A stretch of 45,057 bases of DNA from positions 1 through 45,057 of the forward strand of contig CAKUIK010000018.1 of NCBI GenBank assembly GCA_934661005.1, in the 5' to 3' direction. The DNA is from an uncultured Slackia sp. (GTDB taxonomy: Bacteria; Actinomycetota; Coriobacteriia; Coriobacteriales; Eggerthellaceae). Of this stretch, positions 30,397 to 39,369 are shown piece after piece. Both the position numbers and the translations under genes were made by a program. Numbering within the stretch: the first letter of the stretch is position 1; each line of letters opens with the position of its first letter. The notes beneath the pieces were generated by a model. The model was not told the origin of the DNA, ran no database searches, and worked only from the letters and a program-made list of their open reading frames with translations.

Positions 30397-31446
30397 GTGG
30401 CTCTCACGTTTTTTGATTTTTTGTCGCACGCAATGGCTCAGCCCATTCTGTTCGTCATTCTGATCTTGGTCGTAGGCGTAACTGCCGTTTCTGGCGCTAC
30501 CGATGCCCCGAACGCCATCGCAACGGTCGTTTCCACCCGTTGCCTTTCCCCGAATGTCGCAATCGCCCTTGCCGCGGTATTCAATTTCGTGGGTCTTGTG
30601 GGCATGACCTATATTTCCACGGCTGTTGCAAAAACTATGTTTGGCATGGTCGACTTCTCAGGCGATACGAATTCTGCGTTATATGCCCTCGTTGCCGCTA
30701 TGATAGGCGCTATTTTGTGGGGCATCGCATGCTGGTATTTCGGCATTCCGTGTTCGAAGTCGCATTCTCTTATCGCCGGCATTACCGGCGGCGCTATTGC
30801 CATGAACGGCTGGGCGGGCGTCGTGCCTTCCGAATGGGCGAAGGTCATCTACGGCATGGTATTCTCGCTTCTTGCAGGCTTCTTTCTGGGCTGGCTGTTC
30901 ACGCGTCTTATTGAATGGCTCTTCAAATTCGTGCAGCGCAAAACCGCGAACAAGCTCTTCACGGCTATTCAAGATGTTGCCGCGGTTGCTCTTTCGTTTT
31001 TGCATGGCGCGCAGGACGGCCAGAAATTCATGTCCATCGCTATGCTCGGCATTGCGCTTTCATTCGGCAGCGCTACGCCCGACTCGAATGGCTTCCCGCT
31101 CTGGATTATGATTATTTGTTCCGCTGCCATCTCGCTCGGCACGATTTTGGGCGGCAAGCGCATTATCAAGTCTGTGGGCATGGACATGGTAAAGCTTGAG
31201 AAGTATCAGGGTTGTGCCGCGAATTTCTCTACGACGTTCACGCTTTTGGTCGCAAGCCTTACTGGCATGCCGGTGTCAACGGGCCACTGCAATACGTCTG
31301 CCATCATGGGCGTTGGCGCGGCGAAGTCGGTTAAGCGCGTGAATTGGGCGATTGCAAAGAACATGCTCATGGCATGGATCATTACCTTCCCTGCATGCGG
31401 CCTCATCGGCTTTTTGCTTGCGAAAATTTTCATGATGTTCGCCTAG
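30397..31446 (+). CDS. Divergent Pit-family permease (second copy)
   Basis: The 349-residue protein is a PF01384 transporter but belongs to a different branch from the copy at 16589. The first signature is VSGATDAPNAIATVVSTRCLSP (usual GxNDxANA has ND; here TD followed by APNA) and the second is SFLHGAQDGQKFMSIAML (usual HGxNDAQK; here QD). Both changes replace the Asn before the Asp. Ten hydrophobic helices, FGIPCSKSHSLIAG and TGMPVSTGHCNTSAIMG segments are retained. GTG 30397 has GAGG upstream. Phosphate or another oxyanion such as sulfate is plausible; Pho-box-like repeats upstream favour phosphate. Confidence 0.85.
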   Translation: MALTFFDFLSHAMAQPILFVILILVVGVTAVSGATDAPNAIATVVSTRCLSPNVAIALAAVFNFVGLVGMTYISTAVAKTMFGMVDFSGDTNSALYALVAAMIGAILWGIACWYFGIPCSKSHSLIAGITGGAIAMNGWAGVVPSEWAKVIYGMVFSLLAGFFLGWLFTRLIEWLFKFVQRKTANKLFTAIQDVAAVALSFLHGAQDGQKFMSIAMLGIALSFGSATPDSNGFPLWIMIICSAAISLGTILGGKRIIKSVGMDMVKLEKYQGCAANFSTTFTLLVASLTGMPVSTGHCNTSAIMGVGAAKSVKRVNWAIAKNMLMAWIITFPACGLIGFLLAKIFMMFA

Positions 31447-31803
31447 CTTCTTCTGCGCGGCCCGCAAGCTCGCATTCAATATGAAAAAACGAATTTGTTA
31501 ACGGTTTTGAAACGAAAGCACTCGCAAGTGCGTTACCCTGTCATCTGCAATTTTATCGCTTTGATAGAGGCCGCTTTCGAGCATTCGTTCACGGTGGTAA
31601 GCCGAACTCGCTTGCTGTGATGTCGAAGGCCGAAAGCCGAAGGGACCGCGCGGGTTCGCGCGCGGCGCCTTGGGGCGGCGGGGAATACCTGTCGCACTGT
31701 CGCGGAAACGCGGAGTGCTATCGAGGCTGGCGCATTGCGCATGCGTCCGGCGGCTTGTGGCATTTCGTCCACGGCCGCCTTTTTCGTTATATGGAGGAAT
31801 GCA
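31447..31803. promoter_or_regulatory. Upstream region of the glycyl radical enzyme operon
   Basis: The 357-bp gap has an A+T-rich stretch at 31480-31565 (TTGTTAACGGTTTTGAAACG, then ATCGCTTTGATAGAGG) that should contain the promoter; I cannot assign hexamers with confidence. The remainder is G+C-rich without a gene. GGAGGAATGCA at 31793-31803 is the ribosome-binding site of the next gene. Confidence 0.35.
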
Positions 31804-34173
31804 ATGCGTACGCCGCGTATCGATCGCATGAGGGAACGTCATTTCAGCACTACGCCGTGTATTACGGCCGAGCATTTGGTTTTGCAAACGCAGGCTTATA
31901 AGCAGTTTGCCGGCGATGCGGTGCCTGTGTTCCGCGCGAAGGTCGTGAACCATATTCTCGAGCACATGAGCTGTATGATTTTCGACGATGAGCTCATTGT
32001 GGGCACGCCGACGAATGCCTATCGCGGTGCGAACCTGCATCCCGATTTCCAGAGCAGCGGTTGGTACGTGCGCGATATTGACGAGTTCAGCACGCGTCCG
32101 AAGGATCCTTATCGCATTTCTGCCGAGGACAAGGCAACTATTCTGGAAACGCTGCCGTATTGGCAGGGCAAATCGATGGAAGACATTTCCGATGCGGCGA
32201 TGCCTGAATATATTCAACAGCTTGAGGCCGACGATATCCTTTGCGTGGGTTTGGAAAACGGCGTATCGGGCGAAACCACGTGCGACCACGAAAAGGTGCT
32301 GCGCGTGGGCATGCGCGGATATATCGAGGAATGCCAGCGCAATATCGATTCGTGCGTTCCGCAAACCCAGGAAGACGCTGCGAAGGTCGATTTCTGGCGC
32401 GCGTGTATTATTCAGGCGCAAGGCCTTGTGACCTATGCGCGCCGTATGGCCGATGAAGCCGAACGCCAGGCTGCGGCATGCTCCGACAAGGCGCGCGCTG
32501 CCGAGCTGCGCCAAATCGCCGAGAATTGCCGCGTCGTGCCTGAAAACCCGCCGCAAACGTTCGCCCAGGCGGTGCAGATGGTGTGGTTCGTGCATGTGAT
32601 GTTCCATATCGAGGTGTGCACCACGGCGTGCGGCTTCGGGCGTTTCGACCAATATATGTGGCCCTTCTATAAGAAGGACGTTATCGACACGGGCGTTCTC
32701 ACGCGCGACGAGGCGCTTGAGCTCGTCGAGTGCCTGTATTTGAAGGCGTGCGAGGTCTACGAGGTTCGCGATACGTGGTATGCCACGGCATTCGCGGGCT
32801 ATCCCATGTGGCAGATTCTCGTGGTGGGCGGCATGAAGCGCGACGGAAGCGATGCAAGCAACGACCTGTCGCTTTTGTGCCTGCAAGCGGCTGACGATTT
32901 GCAGACCACGCAGCCCGTCATGGCGTTGCGCGTATGTGATACCACGCCGCACGAGCTCATCGACTTCGGATGCAAAATGATTCAAGAAGGCCAAGCCAAC
33001 CCTGGTTTCTTCAATGACGAAACCGCTATGAAGATGGCGCTTGGCAAGGGCGGCACGCTCGAAGACGCGCGCGATTGGACCATTGTCGGCTGCATTCAGG
33101 CGGGCCCTGGCGGCGGCGGAACTGATGGCAGCCCCGATGCGGGGTACGTGAACATGGGCAAGATGGTCGAGTTCGTGCTGCATGACGGCATCGATCCGCG
33201 CACGGGCAAGCTCATGGGCTTGCGCACGGGCGATCCGCGCGATTTCAAGAATATCGACCAGTTCAAAGATGCCCTCAAGAAGCAAATCATTCATGCTTAC
33301 GACCAAATTCGCATTGGCTACAACCTTATGCAGTCGATCCACATGAATCGCTTCCCGGTGATTTTCGCGAGCATGGTGACGGCTGGTTGCGTGGAAAGCG
33401 GCAAGTCGGTGCAGCAGGGCGGCGCGCGCGTTTCGACCTGCGGCATGTATGTGACGGGCGCCGCGAATTTGGCCGACTGCATCGCCGCGGTTGAGAAATG
33501 CGTGTTCGAAGATGGCGACGTGACCATGGATGAGCTGATCGCCGCCTGCGACGCGAATTTCGAAGGCCACGAGCGCCTTCGCCAGCTGCTGCTTAACAAG
33601 CCCGAGAAATACGGCAACGATTCGCCCCATGTCGACGGCATCTATCGCGAAATGATGCACTACGTGGCCGATGAAGTGCAAAGCTGGTCTGACGCGCGCG
33701 GCGGCCACTACGCGTTTGGCATCGACTCCCAAACGATGAACATTCCTCATGGCGAAGTGACCGGGGCGCTGCCCGATGGTCGATTGGCGGGTGAGGCGTT
33801 CTGCGATGCCTCGAGCCCCATGATGGGCCGCGATATTTGCGGACCTACGGCCACGGTGAAGTCGGTTGCTGCGATTGACCAGCCCGATTTGCAGGAGGGC
33901 GCGCTGTTCAACCTGCGCTTCGATCCCAAGGGCGTGCAGGGCGAAGGCGGCCGTCGCATTATTGAAGGCGTGATTCGCACATTCTTCCAGCACGGTGGCG
34001 AGCATATTCAAATCAACGTCGTCGACAATAGAACGCTGCTCGCAGCTCAGGAAAACCCGGAGCACTATCGCGGCCTTATGGTGCGCGTCGCTGGGTACAT
34101 GGCGTATTTCACCGAGCTCGACCGCTCTGCGCAAGATGCGATTATCGCGCGCACCGCACACCTGTCGGCGTAA
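31804..34173 (+). CDS. Glycyl radical enzyme of unassigned subtype
   Basis: The 789-residue protein is a pyruvate-formate-lyase-like glycyl radical enzyme. The C-terminal radical site is RVAGYMAYF with Gly764, and the catalytic thiyl Cys is C430 in DWTIVGCIQAGPGGGG. In characterised eliminases and arylacetate decarboxylases (CutC, diol dehydratases, HypD, IslA, HPAD) the motif is Cys-x-Glu; here it is Cys430-Ile-Gln432, and an unusual Gly-rich loop follows. PFL itself has Cys-Cys, absent here. So the reaction cannot be assigned. GGAGG precedes ATG 31804. An activase gene follows after 15 bp and an NhaC-type transporter after that, so the substrate may be imported by the transporter. It must act anaerobically. 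Confidence 0.85.
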   Translation: MRTPRIDRMRERHFSTTPCITAEHLVLQTQAYKQFAGDAVPVFRAKVVNHILEHMSCMIFDDELIVGTPTNAYRGANLHPDFQSSGWYVRDIDEFSTRPKDPYRISAEDKATILETLPYWQGKSMEDISDAAMPEYIQQLEADDILCVGLENGVSGETTCDHEKVLRVGMRGYIEECQRNIDSCVPQTQEDAAKVDFWRACIIQAQGLVTYARRMADEAERQAAACSDKARAAELRQIAENCRVVPENPPQTFAQAVQMVWFVHVMFHIEVCTTACGFGRFDQYMWPFYKKDVIDTGVLTRDEALELVECLYLKACEVYEVRDTWYATAFAGYPMWQILVVGGMKRDGSDASNDLSLLCLQAADDLQTTQPVMALRVCDTTPHELIDFGCKMIQEGQANPGFFNDETAMKMALGKGGTLEDARDWTIVGCIQAGPGGGGTDGSPDAGYVNMGKMVEFVLHDGIDPRTGKLMGLRTGDPRDFKNIDQFKDALKKQIIHAYDQIRIGYNLMQSIHMNRFPVIFASMVTAGCVESGKSVQQGGARVSTCGMYVTGAANLADCIAAVEKCVFEDGDVTMDELIAACDANFEGHERLRQLLLNKPEKYGNDSPHVDGIYREMMHYVADEVQSWSDARGGHYAFGIDSQTMNIPHGEVTGALPDGRLAGEAFCDASSPMMGRDICGPTATVKSVAAIDQPDLQEGALFNLRFDPKGVQGEGGRRIIEGVIRTFFQHGGEHIQINVVDNRTLLAAQENPEHYRGLMVRVAGYMAYFTELDRSAQDAIIARTAHLSA

Positions 34174-34188
34174 GACGAAGGCTGGCTC

Positions 34189-35151
34189 GTGAGTTCTGAT
34201 AGTTTCGATTTGGAATTGCATAGGGAAGGGGAGCCCTCGGCTCTTGTCGGCAGCATTCAGAAGTTTTCTACCGAAGATGGGCCGGGTATTCGCACGACGG
34301 TGTTTTTGAAAGGCTGTCCGTTGAAGTGCGCGTGGTGTCACAACCCTGAACTCATTAACAACGAGCAGGAGCTCATCGCAAGTCCTTCGAATTGCATTGG
34401 CTGCGGACATTGCGTCGAGGTGTGCCCGGTTAGCGCCATTTCTTTTGGCGAAGCTGGCATTCAGATCGACCGTTCGCGTTGCAATATGTGCTTGGCCTGC
34501 GCAGATGGCTGCTTTGCGAAAGCGTTGCGCCCCGTTGCGCGCTGCATGACGGTTGGCGAGGTGCTCGCCGAGGTCGAACAGGACAAGGGCTTTTACGATA
34601 ACACGGGCGGCGGCCTTACGGTGAGCGGCGGGGAAGTGCTCGCTCATGCGGAATTCGTCGGTGCGCTCATTGATGCCGCTGCGGCTCGAGGCATTTCGAG
34701 CTGCGTGGACACGTCGGGCTTTGGCTCGTCGCGGGCCTTGCTCGACCTTGTCTCTCGTCCTGGCGTGACCGACGTTCTATTCGACATCAAGGCCGTCGAT
34801 GACGAGGTTCATCGCGAGTTCGTGGGCGTTTCGGTTGCCTCGATTCTCGCGAATTTGCGGCTGCTTTCGGCCGACGAAGCAATTCTTCCGAAGCTCACGG
34901 TTCGCATGCCGCTTATCGCTGGAGTGAACGATGACGAGGCGGCTATCCGTGCAGCTGGAAGCATCGTGAGCGAATGCGGCATTCATCGCATCACGCTTTT
35001 GCCTTACCACGCGCTCGGCATCGTAAAAGCTCGCAATATTGGTTCGCAGCAGCAAAGATTCACTGCGCCGAGCGACGAGCGGGTCGCTGAGATCAAACGG
35101 TATTTCGAAGATGACGTCGGAGCGAGGACGGAAGTGCTCGGGAAACTCTAA
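34189..35151 (+). CDS. Glycyl radical enzyme activase (radical SAM)
   Basis: The 320-residue protein installs the glycyl radical on its partner using SAM and a [4Fe-4S] cluster. The radical SAM motif is C43-P-L-K-C47-A-W-C50 (FLKGCPLKCAWCHNPE), followed by two ferredoxin-type clusters (CIGCGHCVEVCP about residue 70, CNMCLACADGCF about 100). This two-cluster insert is usual in activases of CutC, HPAD and diol dehydratases, but absent from PFL activase. GGGLTVSGGEVL is the SAM-binding segment. GTG 34189, with GAAGG upstream, is 15 bp after the enzyme gene, so the two are surely cotranscribed. Confidence 0.93.
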   Translation: MSSDSFDLELHREGEPSALVGSIQKFSTEDGPGIRTTVFLKGCPLKCAWCHNPELINNEQELIASPSNCIGCGHCVEVCPVSAISFGEAGIQIDRSRCNMCLACADGCFAKALRPVARCMTVGEVLAEVEQDKGFYDNTGGGLTVSGGEVLAHAEFVGALIDAAAARGISSCVDTSGFGSSRALLDLVSRPGVTDVLFDIKAVDDEVHREFVGVSVASILANLRLLSADEAILPKLTVRMPLIAGVNDDEAAIRAAGSIVSECGIHRITLLPYHALGIVKARNIGSQQQRFTAPSDERVAEIKRYFEDDVGARTEVLGKL

Positions 35152-35200
35152 GGTTTTCTTTGAATGATAGAACCAACCATCAATACTTAGGAGGAAAACA

Positions 35201-36613
35201 GTGGATGGTGGCAATCTAGGAATCATCACGTTGATTCCCATGCTGAGCTTCTTCGTGTTCGCGTTTATTACGCGCCGATGCATATTCAGCATTCTGCTTT
35301 CGGGCATTTTGGGCTTCTTGTTCTATTATGGGACCGACTTCTTCGAGCCGACGGTGCAGGCGTTGCTCGATGCGGCGTGCGATGCCGACAACAACTACAT
35401 CGTGATCATCTGTCTGCTGTTCGGGTGTTTCGTGCAGCTGCTTCGTCAAAGCAATGGAGCTACGGCTATGGCGAACTGGGCGCGTAAATACGTGAAAAGC
35501 GAGCGACAGGTGCTGTTCCTCACCTGGCTGTGCGGCGTGATCATTTTCATCGACGACTACCTGTCCATTCTGGTTACCGCAAACACGATTTTGCCGATTG
35601 CCGACGAGAAGAAAACGCCGCGTGAGATGCTGTGCTACATCATCAACACCACGTCCGCGCCGGTGTGCCTGATTATTCCCATTTCCGCGTGGGTCGTATT
35701 CTTCAGCGGTATTTTTGCCGAGCAGCCTGAAGCGGCGGTGCTGGGCGATTCCGCCATGGGCATTTATTATTCGATCATGCCGTATTTCTTCTACCCGTTC
35801 CTTTGCGTGCTGTTCGTGCTGCTCGTGATTTTCGGTATTGTGCCGAAAATGGGCGGCATCAAGAAGGCGTACGAGCGTGTCGAAAAAACCGGCAAGCTGT
35901 GGCCCGATTCTTCCGACGTGATGAACCAGGACGAAATGGGCGAGGTGCTTGGCGCCATCAGCGACGACTCGGCGAAAAACGAGAAGGAAGCCACGCCGCA
36001 TTTGTGGGCATTCCTCGTGCCAATGGCCGTGGTTATTGCCGTGACCATCGTCATGGATGATATTCTGTATGGTGTGATTTGCGCCATCGTGGCGTGCTTC
36101 GTTCTGTATGTGCCTACGAAAATCATGAGCTTGGGCAAGTTCTGCGACGCGTGCTACAAGGGCCTTGAGGACATGCTGTTTATTGCCGCCGTGCTTATTG
36201 CGTCGCTGTTCTTCCGCAACGCGATCAATCTTATTGGCTTGCCCGATTACCTTATTTCGGTCGCCACGCCGTTCATGAGCGCCGCGTGGTTGCCCGTGAT
36301 TGCGTTCGTGCTCGTGGGCCTGGTGTGCTTTGCCACCGCTAACATTTGGAGTATTCCCGCTGTGTGCACGCCGATTATTCTGCCGCTTGCTGCGGCATGC
36401 GGCGCGTCCATTCCGTTGACGCTTGGTGCCATTATCTCGGCTGCGTGCTTCGGCGCGCAGGCGTGCTTCTATTCCGATGTCACGCTTATGAGCGCTTCTG
36501 CATGCAAGATCAACAATGTCGACTACGCCGTGGCGCAGCTGCCTTATATTGGCATTGTCGCGGGCGTGACCTGCGTGCTGTTCTTGGGCGCGGGCTTCGT
36601 AATGGCCGCCTAG
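35201..36613 (+). CDS. NhaC-family Na+/H+ antiporter or amino-acid-type permease
   Basis: The 470-residue protein has about twelve hydrophobic segments and the NhaC-family signature IIFIDDYLSILVTANTILPIADEKKTPREMLCYIINTTSAPVCLIIPISAW. Family members exchange sodium for protons, or carry malate/lactate or amino acids in some cases. AGGAGGAAAACA precedes the GTG at 35201. It lies 49 bp after the activase and is probably part of the same operon, which suggests it supplies or exports the substrate or product of the glycyl radical enzyme; that is inference. C-terminal half includes TANIWSIPAVCTPIILPLAAACG and ACFGAQACFYSDVTLMSA, as in NhaC. Confidence 0.88.
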   Translation: MDGGNLGIITLIPMLSFFVFAFITRRCIFSILLSGILGFLFYYGTDFFEPTVQALLDAACDADNNYIVIICLLFGCFVQLLRQSNGATAMANWARKYVKSERQVLFLTWLCGVIIFIDDYLSILVTANTILPIADEKKTPREMLCYIINTTSAPVCLIIPISAWVVFFSGIFAEQPEAAVLGDSAMGIYYSIMPYFFYPFLCVLFVLLVIFGIVPKMGGIKKAYERVEKTGKLWPDSSDVMNQDEMGEVLGAISDDSAKNEKEATPHLWAFLVPMAVVIAVTIVMDDILYGVICAIVACFVLYVPTKIMSLGKFCDACYKGLEDMLFIAAVLIASLFFRNAINLIGLPDYLISVATPFMSAAWLPVIAFVLVGLVCFATANIWSIPAVCTPIILPLAAACGASIPLTLGAIISAACFGAQACFYSDVTLMSASACKINNVDYAVAQLPYIGIVAGVTCVLFLGAGFVMAA

Positions 36614-36625
36614 CATTCGTTTTGC

Positions 36626-36658
36626 GCGGCGCGCCGCAGGTTGAACCGGGCGCGCCGC
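36626..36658 (+). terminator. Hairpin after the glycyl radical enzyme operon
   Basis: GCGGCGCGCC (36626-36635) pairs with GGCGCGCCGC (36649-36658) around a 13-nt loop, 13 bp after the transporter stop. The stem is very G+C-rich but has no T-run. Confidence 0.6.
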
Positions 36659-36841
36659 GACTGCGTTAGATTCCATTGTGCGTTGTGGTGTGCCGCGAGG
36701 CACGCGCGCTGGGCGTGGCGCGCTTCGGTGCGACGAACTCTGCACGCGGGCCGACCGCAGGTGTTCGGGCAGCGGCCTCTTTGGTGTATTGTGTTTGTTT
36801 GGGGCCCGTGTCGAGGCTCTTTATTGAAAGCCGAGGTGCTT

Positions 36842-37684
36842 ATGGATCGACAGAAGAATATCGACGCGTGGTTCTCGTTGCTGCCTGCTGACGTTGCGTC
36901 GAATGCTGAGGCTCTGCTGGCTCGCGTTGAGGGGATGCGTGCGGAAGAGACCATTTATCCGCCGCAGGACGACATCCTGAACGCACTCGCTTTTACCGCT
37001 CCGAGCGAGGTTCGCGCGGTGATTCTGGGCCAGGATCCTTATCACGGGCCGGGACAAGCCATGGGCTTGTCGTTTTCGGTGCCTGCGGGGGAGAAGCTGC
37101 CGCCGAGCTTGCGCAACATATATAAAGAGATGGCTTCCGATTTGGAGTGCGGAATGCCGAAATCGGGCGACCTCACCCCGTGGGCGAATCAGGGCGTGCT
37201 GTTGCTGAATACTACGCTCACCGTTCGCGAACATGCGGCTGCCAGTCATGCGAAACTCGGTTGGCAATTGCTTACGAGCTACGTGATTCGAGCTTGCTTC
37301 GAATTGAACCAACCCATTGTGTTCTTCGCATGGGGCCGTCATGCCCAGCAGCTTATAGAAAAGGCGGCGGCCTCGGCTGGCGCGAATCGCGATTTTGCCG
37401 CGGAGGCCGCGTTGTGCGCTTCGGGTGGCGCTTTGAACGCTTATGCGTTAAGCGGGCGGTGCTCGCCCCATGGTTCCGAAGAAAATGATGGTTCGGCGTT
37501 ATGCGGTCTGTCTGTTTTCGGCAACGATAAGTTCGTGCTTGCATCCACGCATCCTTCGCCGCTTTCCGCATCGCGGCCCGCGGGTGGAATGCCGGCTTTT
37601 ATGGGGTCGCGTCCTTTTTCGAAGGCAAACGCCCTGCTTGTTGGATCAGGCGTCGTGCCCCTTAATTGGCAGGGTATTGCGTAG
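36842..37684 (+). CDS. ung: Uracil-DNA glycosylase (family 1) with an internal insertion
   Basis: Family 1 UDG removes uracil from DNA. The product has 280 residues against about 225 usually. Motif A is VILGQDPYHGPGQAMGLSFSV with catalytic D65, motif B is STHPSPLSASR with the His-Pro-Ser-Pro loop, and GVLLLNTTLTVREHAAASHAKLGW is the central uracil-pocket segment. Between FFAWGRHAQQLIEK and FVLASTHPSPL lies an extra stretch of about 50 residues (from about AASAGANRD to LSVFGND) that is Ala/Ser/Gly-rich. ATG 36842 has GAGG upstream and gives the normal N-terminus. Confidence 0.92.
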   Translation: MDRQKNIDAWFSLLPADVASNAEALLARVEGMRAEETIYPPQDDILNALAFTAPSEVRAVILGQDPYHGPGQAMGLSFSVPAGEKLPPSLRNIYKEMASDLECGMPKSGDLTPWANQGVLLLNTTLTVREHAAASHAKLGWQLLTSYVIRACFELNQPIVFFAWGRHAQQLIEKAAASAGANRDFAAEAALCASGGALNAYALSGRCSPHGSEENDGSALCGLSVFGNDKFVLASTHPSPLSASRPAGGMPAFMGSRPFSKANALLVGSGVVPLNWQGIA

Positions 37685-37914
37685 CGTTGGCACGATTCGC
37701 GGCAATTTCGGCTTTCGCCTGAGCGCGCGACGGGTTGCATTGCGGCGATGTTCCTGGGCATATTCTTTGCGAATCGCTTAATGCGGCGATTGCATTTGGC
37801 AGGTATGCTGCTTTGTTCGTAATCGAGCATGGTGCTACGCTGCGTATGAGAACGCACTCGAATATCGGGGTATGATTCGGGCGATGCGCCTTGGATGAAT
37901 GGAAAGGGGCCGAC

Positions 37915-39210
37915 GTGGCAAACCTGGTGAAGCCTGCGAACCGCGCGCTCTTTGTGGCGTGTGTTGTGCTAACGGGGGCGCTTGCGGGCGCTTTCGTCTG
38001 GGCGTTCTTCTTTTTGATGGATGTCGGGCTCAGCTTTTTGTGGAACGATGGCCGTCTCGCGCTTTCTGGTTGGCTCGATAGTGTTGCGCCGGCACTTTCT
38101 CGAGGTCCCTTTGGCGTGACCTTGTTTCCTTTCCTTATTTGCATGCTCGGCGGTGTGGTGATTGGCCTCTATGAAAAGAAAACCGGCATCGCCACCGAAG
38201 ACCTCCCCGACGTTATGGCCAAGGTGAAAAGCACCGGTCGATATGAATATGACCATTTGGGCAAATTATCTATCGCTGCGCTTTTGCCGCTGCTGTTCGG
38301 TGGCAGCGTGGGCCCCGAAGCGGGTTTGACTGGGGTGATTGCGGGGTTGTGCACCTGGGTTGGCGATCGCATGAGGCGCTTTGGCTCAGATTTTCGCGAG
38401 TTGACGGTTCTGGGTTGCCAAGCGGCGCTCACGGCGCTGTTTACAGCTCCTTTGTATGGCTTCGCCGCGCCTCTTTCGAGTGAGGGGAAGCGCGACGGTG
38501 GCGGCTCCGATGCGGTGACGATTGAACTGCCGAAAGCGCAGAAGGCGTTCGTGTACGCGTGCGCCATCGTGGGCGCGCTCGGCGCATTTCTTGGCCTGGG
38601 TTCTCTTTTTGGCGGGGGCATGGGCATGCCTCGTTTCGAGGCGGCCGTCGTTGGCGGTGCGGAGCTTGCGTGGTTCGTTCCCCTTGTGGTAGCAGGCGTC
38701 GCGTGTGGATGGGCATTTCGCGCGAGCGACAAAGCGAGCGCTGCGGCGTCTTGCTCGATGGGCGATCGCCCCGTGACTAAGGCTCTGCTTGCGGGGCTCA
38801 TGCTTTCCGTATGCGGAACGGTTTTGCCGTTTTCCCTGTTCGCAGGCGAATCTCAGACGCAGATGGTCATGGAGTCTTATGCGACGCTCGGGGCCGCGGC
38901 GCTCATCGCGACGGCGTTTGTGAAGGCGGCGCTTACGCCCGCATGCATTCATTTCGGCTGGCGCGGTGGACATTTCTTCCCCGTTATTTTCTCGGGGGTG
39001 TGCCTGGGCTATGGTTTCGCGCTCATTGCGGGCGTCGATGCAGTGTTCTGCGTGGCGGTATGCATCGCATCGCTCATGGGCGCGGTTATGCGTCAGCCCG
39101 TGATGGTTGTGCTGCTGCTGTTCATGTGCTTTCCGCCGTCTGGTGTTGTTTGCATGCTCGCCGCGGCCGCAATTGGCTCGGCGATTCCTCTTCCTCGAGC
39201 TTTACAGTAA
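37915..39210 (+). CDS. ClC-family chloride channel/antiporter
   Basis: The 431-residue protein is a voltage-gated-chloride-channel family member (PF00654) with about ten helices. The selectivity-filter motif is LFGGSVGPEAGLTGVIAGL (GSxGPE, with the gating-Glu position occupied) and the later ion-path motif is HFGWRGGHFFPVIFSGVCLGYGF, like E. coli YfeO. Such proteins exchange chloride (or fluoride) for protons. I take GTG 37915 as start because AAAGGGG lies about six bases upstream; a TTG at 37891 is less likely. TATGAT at 37871-37876 is a possible -10. A CLC-F fluoride-specific assignment is not supported or excluded. Confidence 0.85.
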   Translation: MANLVKPANRALFVACVVLTGALAGAFVWAFFFLMDVGLSFLWNDGRLALSGWLDSVAPALSRGPFGVTLFPFLICMLGGVVIGLYEKKTGIATEDLPDVMAKVKSTGRYEYDHLGKLSIAALLPLLFGGSVGPEAGLTGVIAGLCTWVGDRMRRFGSDFRELTVLGCQAALTALFTAPLYGFAAPLSSEGKRDGGGSDAVTIELPKAQKAFVYACAIVGALGAFLGLGSLFGGGMGMPRFEAAVVGGAELAWFVPLVVAGVACGWAFRASDKASAAASCSMGDRPVTKALLAGLMLSVCGTVLPFSLFAGESQTQMVMESYATLGAAALIATAFVKAALTPACIHFGWRGGHFFPVIFSGVCLGYGFALIAGVDAVFCVAVCIASLMGAVMRQPVMVVLLLFMCFPPSGVVCMLAAAAIGSAIPLPRALQ

Positions 39211-39369
39211 GTTCGCGCGTTTTGTCGTGTGGGCATTGCGCGTTTGAAGATGCGTTCGCGCGCGTGCGCAATGTTTCGTGTAAGATAGCCAGTTAGACAT
39301 GTAAAAACGCGTTGCGGAAAGGTCGTTGGCCTGCGCGCGCGGTTGACAGATCACACGAAGGAGCAAGCC

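Noticed and set aside
31498..34647. Open frame of over 1000 codons on the minus strand opposite the glycyl radical enzyme
   Set aside because: It lies fully opposite a well-conserved gene with intact active-site motifs. Its composition (His/Arg/Ala-rich) is that of a codon-bias shadow.
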